From NCBI GenBank assembly GCA_963848355.1, contig CAWKDG010000012.1:2046001-2110000 (forward strand): a stretch of 64,000 bases of DNA, in the 5' to 3' direction. Below, one piece after another: positions 35,214 through 42,796 of this stretch; position 1 is the first letter of the stretch; every line of letters begins with the position of its first letter. This DNA is from CAWKDG01 sp963848355 (GTDB taxonomy: Bacteria; Actinomycetota; Acidimicrobiia; Acidimicrobiales; UBA8190). The notes beneath the pieces are model-generated. The model did not search any database, was not told the DNA's origin, and saw nothing but the letters and a program-made list of their open reading frames with translations. The position numbers were made by a program, and so were the translations under genes.

Positions 35214-35561
35214 ATGCTGTCCGTCGCCATCGACAGATCGGAGCCGGTCGCCCTGCACGACCAGGTGGCCGCCGAGATCCGGCGGGCCATCGCCGAAGGG
35301 GAAGCCGGACCGGGCGAGCGACTGCCCCTCGTGAAGGACATCGCCGCCGTGCTCGAGGTGAACAAGAACACGGTCCTGCGGGCCATGCACATCCTGCGCG
35401 ACGAGGGGCTGGTCGAGTTCCGCCGGGGGCGGGGGATCACCGTGACGGGGACGCCCGAACGCGGTGCGGTGCTGCGCCAGGTGCGCGACGTGGTGGAGTT
35501 CGCCCGCCGCCAGGGCTACCGACCCGAGGACGTGATCGCCATGATCGAGGGCCTGTCGTAA
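35214..35561 (+). CDS. short GntR-family regulator (YtrA-like)
   Basis: This 115-residue protein has a GntR winged helix (VALHDQVAAEIRRAIAEGEA, GERLPLVKDIAAVLEVNKNTVLRAMHILRDEGLVEFRRGRG). A short C-terminal helix follows (LRQVRDVVEFARRQGYRPEDVI) instead of an effector domain. This is the YtrA type, usually controlling ABC transporters, but none is adjacent. The sequence TACTGTAGATAGGA just upstream may be a -10 element on an almost leaderless transcript. Confidence 0.87.
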   Translation: MLSVAIDRSEPVALHDQVAAEIRRAIAEGEAGPGERLPLVKDIAAVLEVNKNTVLRAMHILRDEGLVEFRRGRGITVTGTPERGAVLRQVRDVVEFARRQGYRPEDVIAMIEGLS

Positions 35562-35574
35562 GAGCCCCGCGTGC

Positions 35575-36213
35575 TCAAGCGAGGTCGGGCGAGCGCGGCG
35601 GATTGACGCGGGGTCGGGTGATCTCGAAGAACCCGGGCTCCCGCGTGAGCACCTGGACGGCGTCCCACAGGTCGAGAGCGGCGGCGCCCGTGGGGGCGGG
35701 GGCCATGACGGGCCCCTTGAAGCCGTAAGGCGGATCGGCGTCGACGACGATCGTCGGCGTCTGTGTCTTGGGGCCGCCGAAGGCGTAGGCGACGTCCATG
35801 GCTTTGACGATCGGGGCGTCCCACGTGTCGTCGTCGGCGGCCGAGACGAGATCGGGATCGAGGCCGCACCGGGTCACGCAGGTCGACAGGAGGTTGTCGT
35901 CGTGCGCAGCGCGATCGACGAAGAACTGCCGGCCCCACTCGGAGTAGAGGGCGTCGACCGCCGCTTCGCCGTCGTCGGCCCGGGCCGCTTCGAGGATCCG
36001 GAGCATCCGGTGCGAGAGGGCGTGGGCGGCGATGACCATGGCGCGCATCTCCGCGGGAACGGTGGGGGCGACGCCGTAGTCGTCGCGGATCTCGAGGCAG
36101 TACGACCGCCAGGTGACGGCGAGCTCCCGTTGCGGAGCCACCTCCGTGACCCAGCGAGAGGTGATCCACGCCCAGGGGCAACTGGGATCCACGAAGACGT
36201 CGACATTGGTCAT
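35575..36213 (-). CDS. thioredoxin-fold protein like Rv2466c (DsbA/FrnE family), CPWA active site
   Basis: This 212-residue protein resembles mycothiol-dependent Rv2466c: VDVFVDPSCPWAWITSRWVTEV, a helical insertion, GLDPDLVSAADDDTWDAPIVKAMDVA, then TPTIVVDADPPYGFKGPVMAPAP (cis-Pro region). Rv2466c has CPWC as I recall it; here the second cysteine is Ala, giving CPWA. A monothiol mechanism with mycothiol is possible. The fold and length are as expected. The gene is isolated and convergent with the GntR gene. Confidence 0.78.
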   Translation of the reverse strand: MTNVDVFVDPSCPWAWITSRWVTEVAPQRELAVTWRSYCLEIRDDYGVAPTVPAEMRAMVIAAHALSHRMLRILEAARADDGEAAVDALYSEWGRQFFVDRAAHDDNLLSTCVTRCGLDPDLVSAADDDTWDAPIVKAMDVAYAFGGPKTQTPTIVVDADPPYGFKGPVMAPAPTGAAALDLWDAVQVLTREPGFFEITRPRVNPPRSPDLA

Positions 36214-36271
36214 GCCCCCAGGCTAAGGCGGGGACCAGGGCCGATGGGAGGGGGTTGCGCCGGGGATGTTA

Positions 36272-36285
36272 CGAACGTATGTTCG
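36272..36285. promoter_or_regulatory. LexA-type SOS box
   Basis: CGAAC-GTAT-GTTCG matches the actinobacterial LexA operator core (CGAAC-N4-GTTCG) exactly and continues as A...T outside. It ends 4 bases before the ATG at 36290. Binding by LexA is inferred from the motif. Confidence 0.7.
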
Positions 36286-36289
36286 ATCC

Positions 36290-36469
36290 ATGGACCGTTT
36301 CTACGAGTTGGAGAACTGGCGGCGATCTCTGGTGATGCTGCCGCCGGGATCGCTGGCCCTCGACCGCGAGGACGCCGTGGCCCTGATCGCGGAGCTGCAG
36401 GAGGCCGAGGGACGGCTACGCGGTCTGCGCGACGCCCTGAGAATGTTGCTTCCGATGGATGGCGACTGA
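36290..36469 (+). CDS. small protein behind an SOS box
   Basis: This 59-residue ORF encodes MDRFYELENWRRSLV, a short loop, and a long amphipathic helix (LALDREDAVALIAELQEAEG then RLRGLRDALRMLL). I do not recognise it. The ATG is 4 bases after the LexA-type box, so the message would be leaderless or nearly so and repressed by LexA. It converges with the cyclase gene. It could be a damage-inducible regulator or checkpoint peptide (inference). Confidence 0.55.
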   Translation: MDRFYELENWRRSLVMLPPGSLALDREDAVALIAELQEAEGRLRGLRDALRMLLPMDGD

Positions 36470-36518
36470 CCGAATCATCGAGATGCCGGCCCACTCCGGG
36501 ACGTCACGTGAGTTGCTG

Positions 36519-37526
36519 TCACCGAGCCTGGACGAGGGGGAAGAGGGTGTGGCGCCCCGACAGTCCCTTGAGCTCGGTGACGCGTTCGGGGCCGAATCGG
36601 AAACGTTCGACGCCCGCGACGAGTCCGGCCACGAGGTCGGAGACGAGCACCTCGCCGCCCAGGGCCTGGGCGGTGACGCGAGCGGCGATGATGACGGCAC
36701 GGCCATAGAAGTCGTCGCGTTCACGGATGGCCTCACCGGTGTTGATCCCGACGCGAATGCGCACCGGACTGTCGTGATATCCGGGAGCCACACGAGTCTG
36801 AAAGGCGAGGGCGAAGTCCAGAGCTCGGGCCGCCGATGAAAAGGCGAGCATGAACCCGTCGCCTTGGGACTTGACGACGAATCCTCCGAATCGGGCCGCC
36901 TGCTCTCGGACGAGCGCGTCGTGCCAACGCAAGAGATCCATCCATCCGTCGTCGCCCATGCGCTCCGCCATCTCGGTGGATCCCTCGATGTCGGTGAACA
37001 CGACGCTGACGGTGCCGTCGGGGGCTGCTGTGGCGGCCAGATCGGGACGTACCGCCTCGGCGTAGCTCACCAGCGACTCGATGGACGTCGTGAGGGTCCT
37101 GCCCAACAACTGCTCATTGCCGGCGCCTGATGACAGGTGCATCTGGACGAACCTCCAATGCCCTCGGACGAGGTGAAAGACGACTGTGATTCGGGTCGAG
37201 ACCTCGTGACCGTCCGCCAACACCAGGACAGGCCGGTCGGCGACCCATCCGACCGGGCCGTGCACCCAAGCTTCGAGCGCTTCTGAGCGAAAGCGAAAAT
37301 CGACCTCGTCGAACTGCGTGCGCCATACGGCGGCGATGGTCTGGCGCCCGACCCACCACTCACCAGGGTCGGTTCCGATCGAGAGAACACTGGCTTCGTC
37401 GCTGATCAGGTTCTCGATCGTGTCGAAATTGTGATCATTCATCGCCTCGTAGAGGCGGTGCATGACGGCGCGGAGTTCGTCTGACGCCTCGACGTCGGTC
37501 GGTGGTCCGCGCCCCTCGCTGGCCAT
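36519..37526 (-). CDS. class III adenylate/guanylate cyclase with N-terminal SnoaL-like domain
   Basis: This protein of about 335 residues has an NTF2/SnoaL-like domain (LRAVMHRLYEAMNDHNFDTIENLISDEA in two parts; WWVGRQTIAAVWRTQFDEVDF), then a class III cyclase domain. The cyclase part has VVFTDIEGSTEMAERMGDD (first metal Asp), KSQGDGFMLAF (second metal Asp) and RVGINTGEAIRERDDFYGRAV. The combination suggests ligand-gated cyclic nucleotide production. ATG 37526 is preferred because a strong hairpin (37568-37601) would lie inside a longer reading frame starting at 37625. Confidence 0.85.
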   Translation of the reverse strand: MASEGRGPPTDVEASDELRAVMHRLYEAMNDHNFDTIENLISDEASVLSIGTDPGEWWVGRQTIAAVWRTQFDEVDFRFRSEALEAWVHGPVGWVADRPVLVLADGHEVSTRITVVFHLVRGHWRFVQMHLSSGAGNEQLLGRTLTTSIESLVSYAEAVRPDLAATAAPDGTVSVVFTDIEGSTEMAERMGDDGWMDLLRWHDALVREQAARFGGFVVKSQGDGFMLAFSSAARALDFALAFQTRVAPGYHDSPVRIRVGINTGEAIRERDDFYGRAVIIAARVTAQALGGEVLVSDLVAGLVAGVERFRFGPERVTELKGLSGRHTLFPLVQAR

Positions 37527-37567
37527 GGGCCCATTCTCGCCGACGGCGGCGGGCAAGGACCCGGACG

Positions 37568-37601
37568 CGCCGAGAGGCGCCCCGGAAGGCGCCTCTCGGC
37601 G
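37568..37601. terminator. perfect hairpin upstream of the cyclase gene
   Basis: Arms 37568-37581 and 37588-37601 pair over 14 bases with a 6-base loop. On the minus strand it lies between the structured element (37651-37792) and the cyclase start. It could terminate a short minus-strand transcript or act as a leader structure. Confidence 0.5.
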
Positions 37602-37650
37602 ATCGATGTTGCTGGAAAAAGGCACTGAACGCTCCGTACAACGCCGGGTG

Positions 37651-37792
37651 GGACGATGTCCCGGCTAGATCGTCCAGCGGGTAACTGGCTGAGATTCGCC
37701 AGGTGGTCCAGCGAGCCGCCTCAGCGGCCAGCCACCTCCAGGGTCCCCGGTTTATGACTGCTCAGTTGGACCACCTCCTTTCTCTGGTGCAC
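37651..37792 (-). ncRNA. possible structured RNA or mobile remnant, unidentified
   Basis: No convincing gene occupies 37602-37933 (about 330 bases). Within it are AGGTGGTCCA/TGGACCACCT arms (37701-37710 with 37767-37776), GCCGC-CTCA-GCGGC (37715-37728) and GGACGAT/ATCGTCC (37651-37657 with 37669-37675), all nested or adjacent. The minus strand carries AAAGGAGGT, a perfect anti-16S match, but no ATG follows at the right distance. A 23-codon frame (GTG 37792 to TGA 37721, MHQRKEVVQLSSHKPGTLEV start) runs through it. The rest of the gap to marR, 37793-37933, shows nothing recognisable. Confidence 0.3.
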
Positions 37793-37933
37793 CTATGGTA
37801 ATCACACGACGGATCCCTTCCGGTGCCGCCCGCGGGAGTCGGCCCCGGACCAGGGACGACGCCGGCGCGATGCCCGCACCGGAGCCGGGGGGTAATCGGC
37901 CGGTGACCCCGCCGTGTCCGGACCGGTCGATTC

Positions 37934-37948
37934 ATTAGATAATCTAAT
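37934..37948. promoter_or_regulatory. probable MarR operator
   Basis: ATTAGAT (37934-37940) and ATCTAAT (37942-37948) form a perfect 15-base palindrome ending 3 bases before the marR start. Its AT-rich sequence stands out. Autoregulation of marR and the downstream exporter is likely. Confidence 0.65.
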
Positions 37949-37951
37949 AGT

Positions 37952-38461
37952 GTGAGCCCCGAACGACATCGCCGGACCAAGGCGGCCTCCCCGACGCCGA
38001 TCCCGGCCTTGGGAGCCCCCACCGCCATCGGCCGCACGGCGGCCTGGCTGGCCAAACAGGTCGAACTGGCCCTGGTCTCGGCCGATCTGTCGCTGCCCCA
38101 GTACCGGATCCTCGGGCTCCTGACCGAGGGGTCGGCCGTGTCGTCGGCCCTGGCCGAGAGGTTGGCCGTGCGTCCGCCGAGCATCACGGCCGTCGTCGAC
38201 GGGCTGGTGAGCCGGGGGCTCGTCGAGCGCCGGCACGCCGAGGACGACCGCCGGCGCGTGGCGCACGTGCTCACCGCCAAGGGTGAGAAACTGCTGGCCA
38301 CCGCCAACGAGGCGGTCGACTCCCGGCTGGCCGGTATCGCCGGGAGCCTCGAGAACGCCGAGCTGACCGCACGCGCCCTCGAGGGACTGGCGTTGTGGCG
38401 CGATGCGATGGCCGCCTTTCACAACACGACCACTCCGACGACGACGGCGGTAGCAAAGTGA
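37952..38461 (+). CDS. MarR-family transcriptional regulator
   Basis: This 169-residue regulator has the MarR winged helix (LSLPQYRILGLLTEGSAVSSA, LAVRPPSITAVVDGLVSRGLVERR, DDRRRVAHVLTAKGEKLLA). The start GTG 37952 is only 3 bases from a perfect palindrome, implying a leaderless or very short leader. Its stop overlaps the first exporter gene by four bases (GTGA), so regulator and exporter are one operon. This is a common arrangement for drug-responsive efflux. Confidence 0.9.
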   Translation: MSPERHRRTKAASPTPIPALGAPTAIGRTAAWLAKQVELALVSADLSLPQYRILGLLTEGSAVSSALAERLAVRPPSITAVVDGLVSRGLVERRHAEDDRRRVAHVLTAKGEKLLATANEAVDSRLAGIAGSLENAELTARALEGLALWRDAMAAFHNTTTPTTTAVAK

Positions 38462-40368
38462 AGACAGTTCCCGACCTGACCGGTCACCGGCGGGACGTCC
38501 CCGGGTCCGACGACACCGACGCGCGCTTCGTTCCCGGCCCCGAACCGGCGCGCTACGAGGCGCCGCAGGCGACGATCGATCCGGACAAGAGCAAGACGTG
38601 GCTGCGACGGGCCCTGCCGATCCTGAAGTCGCACCGGAAGATCTTCATCGTGTCCCTGGTGCTGTCGTTCGTGGGCCTCGTCCTGCAGGTGCAGATCCCG
38701 AAGCTCCTGAGCGACGCCATCGACAACTCCATCGAGCCCGCGTTGAAGCACCACCAGAGCGTGCCGCTGCACTTCTACGTGCTGTGGATCGTGGGGTTGG
38801 CGGTGGCCGGCGTGGTGTCGGGCTACATCTCGCGGCTGTACCTGTTCCAGACGGCCTACCGGATCGAATTCGATCTCCGGAACATCATCTACGAGCACCT
38901 GACGAAGATGTCGTTCCCCTTCTACGACCGGGTCCAGTCGGGTCAGCTGATCAGCCGGGCCAACTCCGACATCCGCTCGGTGCAGATGTACATGACGTTC
39001 GCCCCGATGATCCTCGTGCAGTGCAGCATCGCCCTGGTGGCCTTCGGGTTCATGCTGTGGATCAACGTGCCGTTGGCCTTCGTGGCCATGATCACGATGC
39101 CGTTCGTCTACCTGACCGGCGTGAAGATGCGGAAGTCGATGTTCCCGGTGTCGTGGATCATCCAGGCCCGGCTGGCCGAGGTGGCCACCGTCGTCGACGA
39201 GAACATCAACGGCGTGCGGGTGGTGAAGTCCTTCGCCGCCGAGCAGCAGCAGCTGCGGTCGCTGGCCAAGGCGGCCGAGAAGGTGCGGTGGGGCTACGTG
39301 AAGGACGCCGACCTGCGGGCCCGGTGGACGCCGACCATCCAGAACCTGCCCCAGGTGGGACTGGCCCTGGTGCTGCTGGTCGGTGGCTACATGGTGATCC
39401 ACGGCCACCTCCAGATCGGTTCGATCGTGGCCTTCTACTCCTACCTGCTGATGATGCAGGCGCCGTTCATGATGCTGGGGATGATCATCATGATGGGCCA
39501 GCGTGCCGCCGCCTCGGCCGGCCGGATCTACGAGATCCTCGACGAGCAGCCGACCATCGTGGACCGGCCCGGGGCCGTCGACCTCGTGCACTGCGAGGGG
39601 GACGTGAAGTTCGCCGCCGTCGATTTCGCCTACGGCGGTGACGACGCTCCGCTCGTGCTGTCCGACTTCGACCTGCACCTGCGCCCGGGGGAGACCGTGG
39701 CCCTGGTGGGCCGGACCGGGGTGGGGAAGTCCACCGTGGCCCGACTGCTCACCCGCTTCTACGACGTGACGGCCGGGGCGGTGGAGGTGGACGGGCACGA
39801 CGTGCGGGACCTGACGCTGGCCAGCCTGCGCTCGCACATCGGGATCGTGCTCGACGAGCCCTTCCTCTTCTCGATCTCGATCCGGGACAACATCGCCTAC
39901 GGGCGCCCGAAGGCGGCCATGGACGAAATCGAGGCCGCGGCGCGCGCGGCGGGGGCCGACGAGTTCATCGACGACCTGCCCGAGGGATACGAGACGGTGG
40001 TGGGTGAGCGCGGGTACACGCTGTCCGGGGGCCAGCGCCAGCGGATCGCCATCGCCCGGACGCTGCTCGTGAATCCGCCCATCCTGGTCCTCGACGACGC
40101 CACCAGCGCCATCGACGTCCAGGTCGAGCAGCAGATCCACGGGGCCCTGCGGGTCCTCATGGAGGGGCGGACGACGCTGATCATCGCCCACCGGTTGTCG
40201 ACGATCAGCCTGGCCGACCGCGTCGTGCTGATGGACGGGGGCGCCATCGTGGCCGACGGGACCCACGCCGAGCTCCTGGCCAGTACGCCGCTGTACGCCG
40301 AGATCCTGGCCCAGGCCGAGGAGCTCGACACGGGCGGCGTCGGGGCCGAGATCGAGGGGTCGGACTGA
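38458..40368 (+). CDS. ABC exporter half-transporter, subunit with degenerate Walker B
   Basis: This 636-residue half-transporter has a membrane domain with six helices from about residue 60 and a nucleotide-binding domain: LVGRTGVGKSTVARLL (Walker A), LSGGQRQRIAIARTLL (intact signature) and ILVLDDATSAID. The catalytic Glu after Walker B is Asp. The second subunit has the complementary lesion (LSSGE signature, LDE). Together these are the marks of heterodimeric exporters with one degenerate site (TM287/288, BmrCD type). The substrate may be a drug or lipid. Coupling to marR suggests efflux. Confidence 0.9.
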   Translation: MKTVPDLTGHRRDVPGSDDTDARFVPGPEPARYEAPQATIDPDKSKTWLRRALPILKSHRKIFIVSLVLSFVGLVLQVQIPKLLSDAIDNSIEPALKHHQSVPLHFYVLWIVGLAVAGVVSGYISRLYLFQTAYRIEFDLRNIIYEHLTKMSFPFYDRVQSGQLISRANSDIRSVQMYMTFAPMILVQCSIALVAFGFMLWINVPLAFVAMITMPFVYLTGVKMRKSMFPVSWIIQARLAEVATVVDENINGVRVVKSFAAEQQQLRSLAKAAEKVRWGYVKDADLRARWTPTIQNLPQVGLALVLLVGGYMVIHGHLQIGSIVAFYSYLLMMQAPFMMLGMIIMMGQRAAASAGRIYEILDEQPTIVDRPGAVDLVHCEGDVKFAAVDFAYGGDDAPLVLSDFDLHLRPGETVALVGRTGVGKSTVARLLTRFYDVTAGAVEVDGHDVRDLTLASLRSHIGIVLDEPFLFSISIRDNIAYGRPKAAMDEIEAAARAAGADEFIDDLPEGYETVVGERGYTLSGGQRQRIAIARTLLVNPPILVLDDATSAIDVQVEQQIHGALRVLMEGRTTLIIAHRLSTISLADRVVLMDGGAIVADGTHAELLASTPLYAEILAQAEELDTGGVGAEIEGSD

Positions 40369-42308
40369 TGGCCTTCGGTGGCGGATGGGGTGGCGGTGTG
40401 GGGACGGGGCCTCCGGGCGCCCCCGTGGCGGGGCTCCCCTTCGGGGGGATCCCGTCGGAGCTGCAGGCCGGCGTCGATACCCTCCTGGCCGACGAGCCCG
40501 AGCAGAAAGAGCCCGACCTCGTCTTCACGCAGCAGCCGGGCGCCGACGACGGCCGTCAGTTGACCCTGTGGCGTCTGATGGCCCGCTATCCGCGCATGCT
40601 CGTGACCTCCGGCGTGCTCATCGTGGTGCTGAGCGTGGCCCTCCAGGTGGGCCCCAAGCTGACCGAGATCGCCATCAACGACGGGCTGAAGGGGGCGAAC
40701 CCGGCGAAGGGCCACTTCCACTTCGCCATCGTGGTGTGGATGGCCATCGCCTACCTGGCCTGTACGACGCTCGGGGCGCTGTGCCAGCGGTCGCAGGTGA
40801 AGGTGACGGGCCGGCTGGCGGCCGGGGTGATGAACGACCTCCGGATCAAGATCTTCACCCACCTGCAACGCCTGTCACTCGACTTCTTCACGGCCGAGAA
40901 GGCCGGCGTGATCATGACGCGGATGACGAGCGACATCGAGAACCTGCAGCAGTTGCTCCAGGACGGGTTGGCCCAGTTCGCCATCCAGGGACTGACGATG
41001 GTCGTGATATCGGTCTTCCTGTTCACGACGAACGTGCGGCTGGCGATCATCACCCTGGTGCTCGTCGTCCCCATCCTGACGGTGATGTCGGTGTGGTTCC
41101 ACCGCCGCTCGGAGGTGGGCTACGACAAGGTGCGCGACGGGATCGCCAACGTGATGGCCGACCTGTCCGAGAGCCTGCACGGGGTGCGGATCGTGACGGC
41201 GCACAACCGTCAGCGCCGCAACGTCGTCCACCACCGCAACGTCGTCGGCGAGTACCGGGACGCCAACAACTACACGGCCTTCATCAACTCCGTGTACGGC
41301 CCCGGAACGCAGCTGATCGGGGTGCTCGGCCAGGCCGTCCTGCTGGCCATCGGCGGCGACATGGTGCTGCACCACACCCTGACCATCGGCGCCCTGGTCG
41401 AGTTCTTCCTGTACCTGAACCGGTTCTTCGCCCCCATCCAGCTGCTGGTGCAGCAGTACAACACCTACCAGCAGGGCCAGGCGTCGGTGCTGAAGCTGCG
41501 GACCCTGCTCGAGACCGAGCCGGACGTGAACCGAGGCCCCCGACGCCACCGAGCTCCCGCCGATCACGGGGGAGATCGTGTTCGACAAGGTGGCCTTCGG
41601 CTACGACCCGGCCGTCCCCGTGATCCACGACGTGAGCCTGAAGATCGAACCGGGGGAGACGGTGGCCTTCGTCGGGCCCACGGGAGCGGGGAAGTCGACG
41701 CTGGCCAAGCTGATCGTGCGCTTCTACGACCCGACCGAGGGGCGCGTCCTCATCGACGGGCACGACCTCGAGTCGGTCACCCTGGGGTCGCTGCGGCGCC
41801 AGCTGGGGGTGGTGCCCCAGGAGCCGTTCCTCTTCGCCGGGACCATCCGCGACAACATCGCCTTCGCCCGGCCCGACGCCTCCGACGACGAGGTGGAGGA
41901 GGCGGTGCGGACGGTCGGACTGACCGATCTGATCGAGCGGATGCCGAACGGGGTCGACACGATCGTCCACGAGCGGGGCCAGTCGCTGTCGTCGGGGGAG
42001 CGGCAGCTCATCGCCCTGGCCCGGGCCTTCCTGGCCCATCCCCGGGTGCTCGTCCTCGACGAGGCCACCTCCAACCTCGACCTGCAGTCGGAGACGAAGA
42101 TCGAGGCGGCGCTGGACATCCTCTTGGAGGAGCGGACGGCCGTGCTCATCGCCCACCGGCTGTCGACGGCCATGAAGGCCGACCGGATCGTGGTGGTCGA
42201 CGAGGGGAAGATCGTCGAGGTGGGCACCCACGACGAGCTGGTGGCGCGCGGCGGCCGCTACGCCGAGATGTACGCCACCTGGTCGAGCCAGTCGCGAGGG
42301 CGGTGTGA
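40368..42308 (+). CDS. ABC exporter half-transporter, second subunit (frameshifts near 41537 and 42300)
   Basis: ATG 40368 overlaps the previous stop by one base. The membrane domain runs to residue about 390. The frame then breaks: ETEPDVN is followed by a nonsense stretch, while the frame one base on continues EAPDATELPPITGEIVFDKV. One extra C near 41532 accounts for it. The nucleotide-binding domain then reads VGPTGAGKSTLAKLI, LSSGERQLIALARAFL (degenerate signature) and VLVLDEATSNLD. Near 42300 a missing base would restore the stop at 42306-42308 that overlaps the next GTG. Otherwise the frame runs on into the next gene. Confidence 0.82.
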   Translation: MAFGGGWGGGVGTGPPGAPVAGLPFGGIPSELQAGVDTLLADEPEQKEPDLVFTQQPGADDGRQLTLWRLMARYPRMLVTSGVLIVVLSVALQVGPKLTEIAINDGLKGANPAKGHFHFAIVVWMAIAYLACTTLGALCQRSQVKVTGRLAAGVMNDLRIKIFTHLQRLSLDFFTAEKAGVIMTRMTSDIENLQQLLQDGLAQFAIQGLTMVVISVFLFTTNVRLAIITLVLVVPILTVMSVWFHRRSEVGYDKVRDGIANVMADLSESLHGVRIVTAHNRQRRNVVHHRNVVGEYRDANNYTAFINSVYGPGTQLIGVLGQAVLLAIGGDMVLHHTLTIGALVEFFLYLNRFFAPIQLLVQQYNTYQQGQASVLKLRTLLETEPDVNRGPRRHRAPADHGGDRVRQGGLRLRPGRPRDPRREPEDRTGGDGGLRRAHGSGEVDAGQADRALLRPDRGARPHRRARPRVGHPGVAAAPAGGGAPGAVPLRRDHPRQHRLRPARRLRRRGGGGGADGRTDRSDRADAERGRHDRPRAGPVAVVGGAAAHRPGPGLPGPSPGARPRRGHLQPRPAVGDEDRGGAGHPLGGADGRAHRPPAVDGHEGRPDRGGRRGEDRRGGHPRRAGGARRPLRRDVRHLVEPVARAV

Positions 42309-42769
42309 GATGGGGATCGTGGGGAATCGTCGCCGAGCTCCAGGCCGCACACGATCGCTTCGTGGCCGTGGCCAACGAGTCGTCGGCCGAGGGCGACTGG
42401 CGGGCGTGGGCCGAGATGTTCACCGAGGACGCCGAGTACATCGAGCACCACTACGGCCGCTTCCACGGACGGGCCGAGATCCTGGCCTGGATCTCGACGA
42501 CGATGGCCGAGTGGCCGAACAGCGAGATGACGATGTTCCCGCACGACTGGTGCGTGTGCGACGAGGACACGGGCCGGTGGATCTGCCAGATCGAGAACCG
42601 CTTCAACGACCCCGGCGACGGCCGCGTCTACCAGGCGTCGAACATCACCATCCTGACCTACGCCGGGGGGATGCAGTTCTCGTGCGAGGAGGACGTCTAC
42701 AACCCGGCCACCTTCGCCCCCGTCGTGACGGCGTGGATGGCGGCGTCAAAGGCGCACAGGGCTGATTGA
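42305..42769 (+). CDS. NTF2/SnoaL-like protein
   Basis: This 154-residue protein of the NTF2-like fold reads VAELQAAHDRFVAVANESSAEG, WAEMFTEDAEYIEHHYGRFHGRAEILAWI, CQIENRFNDPGDGRVYQASNI. Such domains bind or transform small hydrophobic molecules, and many are annotated as SnoaL-like polyketide cyclases or ketosteroid-isomerase relatives. The GTG start overlaps the exporter stop (GTGA), so it is probably the last gene of the marR operon. Its role there is unknown. Confidence 0.75.
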   Translation: MRWGSWGIVAELQAAHDRFVAVANESSAEGDWRAWAEMFTEDAEYIEHHYGRFHGRAEILAWISTTMAEWPNSEMTMFPHDWCVCDEDTGRWICQIENRFNDPGDGRVYQASNITILTYAGGMQFSCEEDVYNPATFAPVVTAWMAASKAHRAD

Positions 42770-42796
42770 AGAACGGAGCCGGTTGAAGACGCCGAC

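Noticed and set aside
37762..37790. GGACCACCTCCTTTCT resembles the 3' end of 16S rRNA
   Set aside because: No other 16S sequence precedes it; on the opposite strand it is simply a perfect Shine-Dalgarno sequence within the unidentified structured element.
42305..42769. Fusion of the ABC subunit with the NTF2-like protein
   Set aside because: A clean GTGA overlap with a stop in another frame exists, and exporters do not normally end in NTF2 domains. A missing base near 42300 is simpler.
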